Below the pieces are notes generated by a model. It searched no databases. It was not told the origin of the DNA and saw nothing but the letters and a program-made list of their open reading frames with translations. From positions 31,821-95,820 of the forward strand of contig JBBQXS010000015.1 in the NCBI GenBank assembly GCA_038209365.1: a stretch of 64,000 nt of DNA. The letters run 5' to 3'. Shown in pieces: positions 9,495 through 18,126 of this stretch (the first letter of the stretch is position 1; each line of letters starts with the position of its first letter). Source of the stretch: DASQHW01 sp038209365. Lineage in GTDB: Bacteria; Actinomycetota; Acidimicrobiia; IMCC26256; PALSA-610. The position numbers were made by a program, and so were the translations under genes.

Positions 9495-11039
9495 TTACTC
9501 CATCTCGTCGGGCATCTCGGACTTGCGCCGGGTGATGAACTCCTGGAGCTCCTCGTCGACGGCGGTGTCGATCGGCGGCGGTTCGTAGGCGTCGAGCTGT
9601 CGCTTCCAGATCGCGTTGGCGCGCTGCGCGGCGTCGAGGCCGCCATCCTCGAGCCACTGTTCGTAGCTGGCGTTGTCGGCGGTCGTCGAGCGGTAGAAAG
9701 CGTTCTCGAAGTTGGCCAGCGTGTGTGCGGTCCCGAGAAAGTGTTGTCCGGGTCCGTTCTCGCGGATGGCGTCGAGGGCCTGACCGTTGGCCGAGAGGTC
9801 GACGCCCCGCACGAAGGTCGCCATCATGCCGAGCTGGTCGTCGTCGAGGACGAACTTCTCGTAGCCGATGGCGAGCCCGCCCTCGAGCCAGCCGGCCGCG
9901 TGTAGCACGAAGTTCACGCCCCCGAGCACAGTCGCCTGCAGCGTGTTGGCCGACTCGTACGCGGCTTGCGCGTCGGGAAGCTTCGACGCGCACAACGAGC
10001 CACCTGATCTGAACGGCACGCCGAGTCGGCGTGCGAGCTGGGCGACGACGTAGAGCACGAGCGACGGTTCGGGTGTGCCGAACGTGGGGGCTCCGGTCTG
10101 CATCGACATCGACGACGCGAACGATCCGAACACGACGGGTGCCCCCGGCCGCACGAGCTGCACGAACGCCATGCCGGCGAGCGCCTCCGCGAGCGTCTGG
10201 GCCGCGACGCCCGCGGTCGTCACCGGGGCCATCGCGCCGGCGAGGATGAACGGCGTGATGATGCACGCCTGGTTGGCGGCGGCATAGACCTGCGCGGATG
10301 CGAGCATGGTCGCGTCCCACACCAGTGGCGACGCCGCATTGATGAGGCTCGTCATCACGGTGCGATCGCCGAGGTCACCACCGAAGCCGATCCGGGCGAG
10401 CTCGACGCTGTCGGCGGCCCGCGATCCGGCGGTCACCGAGCCCATGAACGGCTTGTCGCTGTAGCGCAGATGCGCGTACACCATGTCCAGATGCCGTTTG
10501 TTGACCGGGATGTCGACGGGCTCGCACACCGTGCCGCCGGAATGGTGGAGGTTGGGTGAGACGTACGTGAGCTTCACGAAGTTCTCGAAGTCGGCGAGGG
10601 TCGCGTAGCGGCGACCGGCATCGAGATCGTGGACGAACGGAGAGCCGTAGTTCGGCGCGAACACCGTGGCGTCCCCACCGATCTGCACGCTGTGATCCGG
10701 GTTGCGCGCATGCTGTGTATAGACGGCCGGCGCGGTGGCCTGGACGATTGCGCGGCACATCCCGCGCGGGAACCGCACACGGTCACCGTCGACGTCCGCG
10801 CCGGCGGCCGCGTACAGATCGAGCGCGTCGGCGTAGTCGCGCACGATGATCCCGACCTCCTCGAGGATCACGTCGGCGTTGTGCTCGATGATCTCGATGC
10901 CTTCGTCGCCGACGACCTCGACGGGCTTCAGTGTGCGGGTGAGGAACGGGGACGCTTCGACATGCGTGGCGAGGCGCGCCGCTTGTCGTCCGGCACGGCC
11001 GCCCGTTCGCCGCCGCGGGTTGCCGGTCGCTGCGGTCAT
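9495..11039 (-). CDS. MttB-superfamily corrinoid methyltransferase without pyrrolysine
   Basis: 514 aa, COG5598 family. Such enzymes move a methyl group from a quaternary or tertiary amine to Co(I) of a partner corrinoid protein. The frame is continuous, with no in-frame amber codon, so this is a non-pyrrolysine member like the glycine betaine (MtgB) or proline betaine enzymes. Recognisable blocks include FAPNYGSPFVHDLDAGRR, LHHSGGTVCEPVD, ITPFILAGAMAPVTTAG and GAPVVFGSFASSM. ATG at 11039 overlaps the reactivase stop. Glycine betaine is the most likely substrate because a betaine importer and BetA are in the same operon. Carnitine or another betaine remains possible. Confidence 0.9.
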   Translation of the reverse strand: MTAATGNPRRRTGGRAGRQAARLATHVEASPFLTRTLKPVEVVGDEGIEIIEHNADVILEEVGIIVRDYADALDLYAAAGADVDGDRVRFPRGMCRAIVQATAPAVYTQHARNPDHSVQIGGDATVFAPNYGSPFVHDLDAGRRYATLADFENFVKLTYVSPNLHHSGGTVCEPVDIPVNKRHLDMVYAHLRYSDKPFMGSVTAGSRAADSVELARIGFGGDLGDRTVMTSLINAASPLVWDATMLASAQVYAAANQACIITPFILAGAMAPVTTAGVAAQTLAEALAGMAFVQLVRPGAPVVFGSFASSMSMQTGAPTFGTPEPSLVLYVVAQLARRLGVPFRSGGSLCASKLPDAQAAYESANTLQATVLGGVNFVLHAAGWLEGGLAIGYEKFVLDDDQLGMMATFVRGVDLSANGQALDAIRENGPGQHFLGTAHTLANFENAFYRSTTADNASYEQWLEDGGLDAAQRANAIWKRQLDAYEPPPIDTAVDEELQEFITRRKSEMPDEME

Positions 11040-13006
11040 GACCCACCCCTTTGGTGCGCGCGCCGGGTTCGGCGCGGTGGCGCGTCGCCGGAGTCCGGGA
11101 AGCCCATCGCGCGGACGAAGTGGGCCTGGAAACTGGGCTCGATCGCCGTTTCGATCTTGTGGATCTTCCTCGCGACGCTCGCGATCTCCTGGCGCGCCGC
11201 TCGTGACAGGAGCGCGCGTACCGCGCCGCTCCCCGCCGCGTTCCCCACATTGCGTGCGATTGCCGGGTCGCAGTCGGGGATCAGCCCGAGCACGAGCGCG
11301 TACGCCGGATCGATGTGGTTTCCGAACGCGCCGGCGAGTCGCACGGTGGCGAAACTGCTGATCGCGGCGTGGTCCATCAGCAGTCGGACGCCGGCGTTGA
11401 GGGCGGCCTTGGCGAGCTGGATCGCGCGCACGTCGTTCTGCGTGATGCGCAGCTCTCCGCCCGGGCCGGCGTGGAGCACGTACGCGAATGTGCGTCCCTC
11501 GGCAACGACGCGCGCCGAGCGGGCGGCCGCGGCGCCGTCGATGGTGCCGTCGCGACGGATCACGCCGGCGAGGAACAGTTCGGCGATGACTTCGATGATC
11601 CCGGAACCGCAGACGCCCGTGATGTCGACCGACGCGGACTGCATCGGGAACTCAGGTTCGTCGGACCAGGCGGCGACGCCGATGACCTTGACGCGCGGCT
11701 CCAGCGTTTCGGGGTCGATCCGCACTCGTTCGATGGCTCCGATGGTCGCGCGCTGTCCGCACGAGAGTTGTGCCCCCTCGAACGCGGGTCCGGTGGGGCT
11801 GGACGCCGCGAACAGCCACTCGCGGTTTCCCAGCACGATCTCCGCGTTGGTGCCGACGTCGACGAGCAGCATGACTGCATCGCCACGGTGCGGGCCCTCC
11901 TGCAACACTGCGGCCGCGGTGTCGGCGCCGACGTGGCCTGCGATGCACGGCAACATGTGCAGGTGCGCGCTGGGCAGGTCGAGCTCGACGTCTTCGGACC
12001 ACGCGTCGATTGGCTCGTCCGTGGCAAGCGTGAAGGGCGCAGTGCCGAGGGGCGTCGGATCGATGCCGAGCACGAGGTGGTGCATGATCGGGTTGCCGAC
12101 CAGCACGACGTCGACGACGCGATCCCGTTCGATGGCAGCCGCCCCGACGAGCTGCCCGATCAGATCCCGGAGCCCGGCGCGGATCGCGGCTGTGAGCTCG
12201 TGCGCGCCCTGCTCGTGCATCATCACGTACGACACGCGGCTCATCAGATCCTCGCCGAAGCGGATCTGCGGATTCATGATCCCGGTCGACGCGACGACCT
12301 CACCGGTTGCGAGATCGCAAAGATGGCCGGCGACAGTCGTGGAGCCGACATCGATCGCGACGCCGTACGCGGCGTCGACGAAGCCGGGCCACACCGCCGC
12401 CACCCAGTGCGCGTCGTGGACGGCGACCGTGACGGTGGACGCGCCGCCGGCCAGGGCGGGCTGCAATGCGGCGAGCACCGCGGGTCGTATGTCGAGGTTC
12501 GTCAGTTGCCACTGGTCGGCCAGCGCGTCGAACAGACGTCGCAGGTCACTCCGATCGGCGCCGAGATCAGGCGCCGGTACGTCGACGAGGTACAGGTGCA
12601 CGACGGGGTCGATGACGAGATCCGACAGCGCGACGGTCTTGCGAATCACAGGCCGGTGGACCTGGCTCGCCGGTGGCACGTCGACGAGCACATCGCCGGT
12701 GATGTGCGCCGCGCACGCGAGCCGGCTCGTGCTGTTGAGCGGGCGCCTGCCGCAATACGCCCGCTCGGCCGCGCTTGGGCCGTCGAGATTGCCGGGCTCG
12801 CTCACGATCGCGTGTTTGGCGAACTCCCCGAACGCGGGCGCGACTATGCACCGGCCGCAAATTGCCCGCCCGCCGCAGATCGAATCGAGGTCGACGCCGA
12901 GACGGCGCGCGGCGTCGAGCACGGTCGTGCCGACCGGAACGGCTCCCCGTAGTCCGCTGGGTGCGAACACGACAGTCGCGTCTCGGGATCGCGCGGTCGC
13001 GCTCAC
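11036..13006 (-). CDS. Corrinoid activation protein (2Fe-2S ferredoxin + ASKHA/DUF4445)
   Basis: 656 aa. Uses ATP hydrolysis to reduce an inactivated Co(II) corrinoid back to Co(I), as RamA/RACE-type proteins do. The N-terminal plant-type ferredoxin domain has C44, C50, C53 and C98 (CGGRAICGRC, then RLAC). The middle and C-terminal parts form the ASKHA ATPase: AIDVGSTTVAGHL, PQIRFGEDLMSRV, LLVDVGTNAEIVLGN and CGSGIIE. GTG at 13006 overlaps the upstream stop (GTGA) and is preferred over the longer frame. Unlike methanogen RamA, with two [4Fe-4S] clusters, this is the bacterial [2Fe-2S] type. Confidence 0.92.
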   Translation of the reverse strand: MSATARSRDATVVFAPSGLRGAVPVGTTVLDAARRLGVDLDSICGGRAICGRCIVAPAFGEFAKHAIVSEPGNLDGPSAAERAYCGRRPLNSTSRLACAAHITGDVLVDVPPASQVHRPVIRKTVALSDLVIDPVVHLYLVDVPAPDLGADRSDLRRLFDALADQWQLTNLDIRPAVLAALQPALAGGASTVTVAVHDAHWVAAVWPGFVDAAYGVAIDVGSTTVAGHLCDLATGEVVASTGIMNPQIRFGEDLMSRVSYVMMHEQGAHELTAAIRAGLRDLIGQLVGAAAIERDRVVDVVLVGNPIMHHLVLGIDPTPLGTAPFTLATDEPIDAWSEDVELDLPSAHLHMLPCIAGHVGADTAAAVLQEGPHRGDAVMLLVDVGTNAEIVLGNREWLFAASSPTGPAFEGAQLSCGQRATIGAIERVRIDPETLEPRVKVIGVAAWSDEPEFPMQSASVDITGVCGSGIIEVIAELFLAGVIRRDGTIDGAAAARSARVVAEGRTFAYVLHAGPGGELRITQNDVRAIQLAKAALNAGVRLLMDHAAISSFATVRLAGAFGNHIDPAYALVLGLIPDCDPAIARNVGNAAGSGAVRALLSRAARQEIASVARKIHKIETAIEPSFQAHFVRAMGFPDSGDAPPRRTRRAHQRGGS

Positions 13007-13341
13007 GGTCGGAGATCCGTCACGTCGGGGTCCCAACCGCCGTTGGCCGCGAAGCGTTGCAGGCGCTCGAGCGGGAACGCGTCATCGAGCCGTTGGGCTT
13101 CCTGCTTCGCGGTCGCCTCGAGCGCGTCTCCACCGGATGGCATCGCGAGCGACGTGCGCCGCCACTCGCCGACATATTCGCTGGCGGTCTTCTTGTCGGC
13201 GACCATGGCGGCCTCGTCGATCGCGCGCTGGAATCGGCGCGGCAGGACCACTTGGCGCTTCTCGTTGCCCGACCGTGCGTTCACCTGCGCCGGAATGTCG
13301 CGCCAGGAGATGACGACGAGCTCATTAGCGCGCCGCGGCAT
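13003..13341 (-). CDS. Virulence-factor-domain small protein
   Basis: 112 aa. The family is known only as a virulence-factor domain (Scvir type) and has no agreed biochemical function. Visible conserved text is VVISWRDIPAQVNAR, QVVLPRRFQRAIDEAAM and YVGEWRR. From knowledge of the family, homologues commonly sit beside corrinoid methyltransferase genes, as here between DUF1638 and the reactivase. The ATG at 13341 overlaps the DUF1638 3' end by 17 bases, and the stop overlaps the reactivase GTG. No signal peptide or membrane segment, so it is probably cytoplasmic. An accessory role in corrinoid methyl transfer is inference from neighbourhood only. Confidence 0.8.
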   Translation of the reverse strand: MPRRANELVVISWRDIPAQVNARSGNEKRQVVLPRRFQRAIDEAAMVADKKTASEYVGEWRRTSLAMPSGGDALEATAKQEAQRLDDAFPLERLQRFAANGGWDPDVTDLRP

Positions 13342-13960
13342 CGTGAGCCTGCTGACGGTCGACGAATGCGAGTACCGGGGCGCGGAGTCCTTCACGACCG
13401 GCGCTGCGATGTACGAAGTCGAGGTCGAGACGAGCGGCGACCGCTCGCGCTCGCTCGACGAGATCCGGCTCGGGCGCTTGCGAGAGGAACACGACGCGTC
13501 GGTACGCCCCGAAGTAGGTGTCGCGCAGCTCGGGATGACGGTCGAGACCGAGCCCGCGCCAGACGAGCGCGTCGAAGTGCTTCGTGAGGAAGTCCGTGAG
13601 GTAGAAGGTGCCGAGCTCCTCGTCCTGCAGCGCCTGGAACCGGGCCGCGCCGGCGAAGACCTCGTAGCAATGAGCCCCCGGAAGCCGTTGCACGCCGGGG
13701 AACTCGCCGACCAGCGCATCGAGCGCGCCGCCGGTACCGCAGTCGGCGTAGGCGACGAACACCGGCCGGTGGGCGTCGGCGGCTGCTTGCAGAAGCGGTC
13801 GCAACGTCGGTGTGATGCCGTCGGGTCGGTTGTGCAACCGCGCCGGCAAGTATTCGACGTCGACGAACGCCTCGAAGCCGCCGGCGCGAAGGACGGCGCG
13901 TAGGTCGCCGGCGAGCGCGCCGCACGCGAGCACGAGCGGTCGGCGCGACGGAGTGGTCAC
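13325..13960 (-). CDS. DUF1638 protein
   Basis: 211 aa. Uncharacterised family often linked to corrinoid methyltransferase operons. The sequence shows LVLACGALAGDLRAVL at the start, FVAYADCGTGGALDAL (about 90-105), GAHCYEVFAG, and a tryptophan-bearing LVWRGLGLDRHPELRDTYFG. Conserved Cys and His residues in ADCGT and GAHCYE suggest a metal or thiol site, but no catalytic role is established. The GTG start at 13960 overlaps the corrinoid-protein stop, so it is translated in step with it. The function is not known to me; a part in loading, folding or repairing the corrinoid partner would fit the context. Confidence 0.85.
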   Translation of the reverse strand: MTTPSRRPLVLACGALAGDLRAVLRAGGFEAFVDVEYLPARLHNRPDGITPTLRPLLQAAADAHRPVFVAYADCGTGGALDALVGEFPGVQRLPGAHCYEVFAGAARFQALQDEELGTFYLTDFLTKHFDALVWRGLGLDRHPELRDTYFGAYRRVVFLSQAPEPDLVERARAVAARLDLDFVHRSAGREGLRAPVLAFVDRQQAHDAAAR

Positions 13961-14649
13961 GCGGCTCGATGCGCGCGCACGAGCGCCTTGGCAGTTTCGG
14001 CCGCGACCGCGGCATCGCGGCAGTACGCGTCTGCGCCTATGGCCTCGCCGAACTCCTCGTTGAGCGGCGCGCCACCGACGAGCACGATGTAGTCGTCGCG
14101 GATGCCCTTGGCGACGAGCGTCTGGATGACGACTTTCATATAAGGCATGGTCGTCGTCAGGAGCGCTGACATGCCGAGGATGTCGGGCTGGTGCTCGTCG
14201 AGTGCGGCGATGAACGAGTCGGCATCTGTGTTGATGCCGAGATCGAACACCTCGAAGCCGGCACCCTCGAGCATCATTGCGACGAGGTTCTTCCCGATGT
14301 CGTGGATGTCGCCCTTGACGGTGCCGATCACGACCTTGCCGATCGGCTCGACACCGGTCTCGGCGAGCAGCGGACGCAGGATCGCCATGCCGGCCTTCAT
14401 CGCGTTGGCGGCGAGCAGCACCTCGGGCACGAACAAGATGCCATCGCGAAAGTCGATCCCGACGATACGCATTCCTTCGACGAGTGCCTTGTTGAGGGTG
14501 TCGTCGGCGCTCCAGCCGCGCGCGAGCAACAGGTTGGTGCCTTCGGTGATCTCGTCGGCCAGACCGTCATAGAGGTCGTCGTGCATCTGGGCCACGAGGG
14601 CGTCGTCGGAGAGACTCGCGAGATCGATCTCGTCGGCATCGTCCGCCAC
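13957..14649 (-). CDS. Methyltransferase corrinoid (B12-binding) protein
   Basis: 230 aa. Carries the cobalamin that shuttles the methyl group. An N-terminal helical cap domain (about residues 15-95, with FVPEVLLAANAMKAGM) is followed by the B12 Rossmann domain with the lower-ligand motif D114-I-H116-D-I-G119 (KGDIHDIGKNL), then LGINTD and SALLTTTMPYM and GGAPLNEEFG. It belongs to the MtbC/MttC/MtgC group. The GTG at 14649 is chosen because upstream codons read as non-protein sequence and it lies just 8 bases below a TACGCT -10 element. It is the first gene of the operon and the natural methyl acceptor for the MttB-family enzyme encoded downstream. Confidence 0.93.
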   Translation of the reverse strand: MADDADEIDLASLSDDALVAQMHDDLYDGLADEITEGTNLLLARGWSADDTLNKALVEGMRIVGIDFRDGILFVPEVLLAANAMKAGMAILRPLLAETGVEPIGKVVIGTVKGDIHDIGKNLVAMMLEGAGFEVFDLGINTDADSFIAALDEHQPDILGMSALLTTTMPYMKVVIQTLVAKGIRDDYIVLVGGAPLNEEFGEAIGADAYCRDAAVAAETAKALVRAHRAA

Positions 14650-14689
14650 AGACGCACAGCGTAATCCACGATGTGGCAAGGATCCACGA
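14650..14689 (-). promoter_or_regulatory. Candidate promoter/operator of the betaine operon
   Basis: On the minus strand TACGCT (14663-14658) fits a TANNNT -10 box and ends 8 bases before the GTG of the corrinoid gene, implying a near-leaderless transcript. The octamer ATCCACGA (plus-strand reading) occurs twice, at 14664-14671 and 14682-14689, with an 18-bp period, so one copy abuts the -10 and one covers the -35 position. CCAC-GAT-GTGG at 14666-14676 is a small palindrome. This is a plausible binding site for the operon's own IclR protein. No SD or riboswitch is evident here. Confidence 0.45.
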
Positions 14690-14716
14690 CTCGGCAAGAA
14701 GCGCCGTGCGCTGCGC

Positions 14717-16994
14717 TCAGAATGCGAGCGTCGTTCTTCCTGCATGCAGTGAGATGACTGCGACACCGTTCGCGTTGGCGCGTGCAACGACATGGCCACC
14801 GATCTTCACCGCTGCGTCCGGTATCAGGTTGGTGAGCGTGAGGGTCGTCGCTCCGTCGGTCTGTACGACCGCCGTGCCCGGTTCGCCGAGGCGCAGGCCG
14901 GCGCGCGCCAGCTGCAACGTCGCGGCTGCGACATCGACGAGTTGGATGTCGACGCGTGCAACGCGCGGCGCCGGGGGACCGGTCTGCCACGCCTGCTGCT
15001 GGTACTCACCCACGAGCGGCGGGGTATCCGTCGTGACCACAGGGCCCTGGGTCCTGACCAACCCGGCCCGCGTCGACCGGGATCGCGTCCGACGTCGCGT
15101 CGACCCGTGCGGTGACGCCCGGGCCCGACTGCCGTGCCCTGAGCGCGCGCACCCAGTAGGCGCCGCTCGTCCCGATGCCGTAGTCGGCCCGCGCGAGCGC
15201 GGGATACCAGGTGAGAGACACCGCGTGCGGCGAACGCGTGCGCGACAGCTGGTTCATGTTGGCCGCCGGCGACGCGAACAGATCCGATACGGCCCAGGCC
15301 AGGTGGTCCTGTGTCGGGAAGAGCTCGAAGCGGACGCGCAGGCCGAGCGCCATCATGTCCTGGGCCTGCTCGAGCGCGCCCGACGCAGGCACCAGCTCGT
15401 CGGCGCCCCCTTGCGCGATGTAGTACGGCAAGTTGGTCGCGTTCTCGAGCAACGGTGCGCTCCGGCCTTCGTCGGTGCACGGTCCGGGACCCCCGTACCC
15501 CGCGATCGTGCCTTCGATACGGACACCGCACACCTGCGGGCCGGCCATCACGACCGCCTTCGCGAACAGGTCGGGATACGAGAGCCCGAGCTTGTAGGTC
15601 CCCCAGCCGCCCATCGAGTAACCCGACAGCACGGTCCGATCGGGATGGAGTCGATACGTGGTGGCGAGCGAGTGCCATACCTGCCAGAAGTCGAGCTCGG
15701 CTTCGTCGTAGTACCAGCCGTCGGGCCCGCGTCCGAGCGTGGTCGCGCAGATCGAACCGCGGGCCTCGCACGCCTGCTGCACGAACTTCGGATTGATGGC
15801 GATGTACTGGTTGTGCTGGACGCCGAGCGAATGCAGCATCCACGTGAGCGGCGCGGGTGTCGCGGGGTCGTAGCCGTGCGGGACGTAGACCGCGTACGGC
15901 TGCACACGTCCGAGGAAGTTCGGTCGAAGGTCTTGCGCGGCGCTGTCGTCGGGCACGACGCCCTTGCCGAGCTCGACCGCCGACACGTACCAACGGTTGG
16001 ACGGCCCGGCGACGAATGGCTCGGGCGTGTTCGCGCCCCGCGAGAGCGCGTCCCAATCGACCACCGCGGCGAACGCGCTCGCGTTCCCGGTTGCAAGCGC
16101 CTGCGCCTGCGTGTTCTCCATCCAGAAGTTCTGCGTCGTGGGCTCGTTCGCCAACGGGTCGAAGCCGAGGTCGTAGACCGCGGGCTGTCCCGCGAGTGCG
16201 CCGTTGGTGGCCGGCACCGGAGCGAAGCCGCGTCCGTCGGAGGACGCGAGACCGGCAGCGGCGCGGATCGTCCACCGGCCGGTCAAGGCCGGAAGCGCCG
16301 ACTTGGGGACGCGCGCGACGAACGATCCCATCGCTCGGGCCGGATCGTGGTCGACGGTGACGGCAGCCGCCCCGATGCCGGTTGTGCGTTGCGTCACGAC
16401 GTCGGTGATCCATGCACCTCGGCTCGACACCACCAGCACGTGATCGATGCCGTTCGAGGTCAAACCGCTTCCGGCACCCCAGGACGAAGCACCGGTCGCG
16501 GTGTTGCGATCGGTGTCGACGGCAAACGCGACGATCGGGAGGTCGGGGTTGTCGAGGGTCGTCCAGTCGACACGCCACACCGAACCGTTGCCGTCGGCGG
16601 CGACACCGATGCGGAAGAGGTCCGCACCATTGTTGTGCGCTGCGCCTGCCGGGTAGACGTACGTACCCCTCGGCGGTGCCAGTCCGGTGATCGGTGGACG
16701 AACCGTGGCCCCGAATGCACCGTGATCGTCGTACAGGAAGTCGGTCCACTCGAACGCGCCTTGCGCGTAACGGCCGGCGCCCGACGTGCGCGGGAAGCGG
16801 TCGGGGAACGTCCAGCCCGAAGGGACCGGCAGCGCCGGTTCCGCGCGTAATGCCGCGGGCGGCACGCCGTCCGGCATTCCTTGCGGCACGGGTGGAGTGC
16901 TTGTTGCGGCGACGCCAGGTCGGGCGTGCACGGGAACGGTGAGGCAGACCAACGTGGCGGCGGCGGCCACGGTCATGGGACGACGGAACGGCAC
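14717..16994 (-). pseudogene. Secreted alpha/beta-hydrolase (esterase/peptidase-like), frameshifted near the 3' end
   Basis: The first frame (15006-16994, 662 aa) has a signal peptide (TVAAAATLVCLTVPVHA), a beta-rich N-terminal part and a hydrolase domain with nucleophile GYSMGGWG and candidate acid and histidine in GGADELVP and TQDHLAW. Its last ~20 residues, rich in G and P, look out of frame. A second frame (14717-15061) picks up with VRTQGPVVTTDTPP and runs 114 residues through a beta-type tail (IQLVDVAAATLQLARAGL) to the natural end. One-base slippage around 15055-15085 would join both into about 755 aa. It is either a real frameshift or a sequencing error. Starts are GTG 16994 or ATG 16976. 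Substrate unknown. Confidence 0.7.
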
Positions 16995-17054
16995 GCGTGC
17001 TCCCGGGATCGAAGCCGAAGACCGACCGCCGGACCTACCCCGTCGTTGCGTCGG

Positions 17055-18101
17055 CTACACGTCTTGGGTGCGAAGGTGCGCGTGCGGCCCGGGAGTTTCG
17101 AGACGGCCGTCGGGTCGGCGCGCGAAACGGCCGGTGTCACGAGCGTGCACCGGGTCGTCGGTGGGCCAAGGCCAACCGCCGAAACCCGTCGCTCGGTAGT
17201 CGGCGAACGCCTGCTCGATGCCGGCCTTGTCGTTCATGACGAACGGTCCGTACTGCGCGACCGGCTCGGCGAGCGGACGACCCTGCAGCAGCAGCGCTTC
17301 GGCGCCATACGGGCCGCCTGCGATGCGTATGGTGTCGCCGGCGCGCAGGACCGCGCCGGTCGAGGCTTCGAGCTCGTGCGCGCCGATGCGCACACCTCCT
17401 TCGAACACGTACAGCGTGCGGACGGTCTCGGGACCGCTCGCCGGCGGCAGCGCCCAGACCGCCTCCGGCGCGAGCACGGCATGCCATATGGCGACCTCGG
17501 CCTCGGATCGCGATGCCCACGAATCGGGGGGCGGCGCGGGCGGCCGCAATCCGGCGAGCTCTCCGGCGATGATCGTGATCTCCGTGACTCGGCCTTCATC
17601 GTCGGTGACGAGCTGTCGGGGAAGGTCTTCGTTCCACAACATCGTGAAGTACGGCTCGACCATCTTGTCCGCGGCGGGAAGGTTCAGCCAGATCTGAAAC
17701 AGCTCGCACGGGTTCGGACCGTCGCGGTCGAGCAACGGGAACATCTCGCAGTGCACGATCCCTTTGCCGGCGGTGAGCCACTGCACGTCACCGCGGCCGA
17801 ACCGTGCGGTCGCGCCGAGCGAATCGGAGTGATCGACAAAACCTTGCCGCACGAACGTCACGGTCTCGAAGCCACGATGCGGGTGCTCCGGGAAGCCCGG
17901 CACGATGCTGCCGTGGTACATGCGCCAACCGTCGGCGCCGGCGAAATCCATGCCGATGTCTCGCGCGGCAAGCGACGCCGCCGGGCCCATGTGCTCGTTC
18001 GCCTCGGGATACAGATCGAGATGGTGCACGCAGAACAGGAAAGGGTCAGCCGTTGCCCATTGGAACCCGAGCGGCACCACTTGGAGCACGGGATCATCCA
18101 T
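17055..18101 (-). CDS. Pirin family protein
   Basis: 348 aa bicupin. Pirins hold iron and act as quercetinases or as redox-sensing cofactors; the role in this organism is unknown. The N-terminal cupin shows GFPEHPHRGFETVTFVRQG, with His residues that bind metal, then GDVQWLTAGKGIVHCEM with further metal ligands, and LFQIWLNLP. The C-terminal cupin has TLYVFEGGVRIG. It is slightly longer than typical pirins (about 290 aa) because of C-terminal additions. It stands alone between the broken esterase and the tetR gene, all on the same strand, with only 25 bases to tetR. Confidence 0.88.
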   Translation of the reverse strand: MDDPVLQVVPLGFQWATADPFLFCVHHLDLYPEANEHMGPAASLAARDIGMDFAGADGWRMYHGSIVPGFPEHPHRGFETVTFVRQGFVDHSDSLGATARFGRGDVQWLTAGKGIVHCEMFPLLDRDGPNPCELFQIWLNLPAADKMVEPYFTMLWNEDLPRQLVTDDEGRVTEITIIAGELAGLRPPAPPPDSWASRSEAEVAIWHAVLAPEAVWALPPASGPETVRTLYVFEGGVRIGAHELEASTGAVLRAGDTIRIAGGPYGAEALLLQGRPLAEPVAQYGPFVMNDKAGIEQAFADYRATGFGGWPWPTDDPVHARDTGRFARRPDGRLETPGPHAHLRTQDV

Positions 18102-18126
18102 GTCGCGATCCTACGGCCACGACGCG

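Noticed and set aside
9495..11039. Pyrrolysine-dependent trimethylamine methyltransferase
   Set aside because: There is no in-frame amber codon, and no pyl genes occur in the window.
10629..13313. 894-codon open frame on the plus strand opposite the reactivase and methyltransferase genes
   Set aside because: It is antisense to two clear enzymes, and its product is rich in Arg/Ser/Thr/Pro with no domain. High G/C at third positions keeps such antisense frames open.
13003..13719. Long minus-strand frame of 238 codons including the small virulence-factor-domain protein
   Set aside because: The N-terminal half is a shadow of DUF1638; conserved sequence starts only at the ATG at 13341.
14650..14716. 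Cobalamin riboswitch before the corrinoid operon
   Set aside because: Only 67 bases lie between the genes, no B12 box was found, and a near-leaderless promoter fits better.
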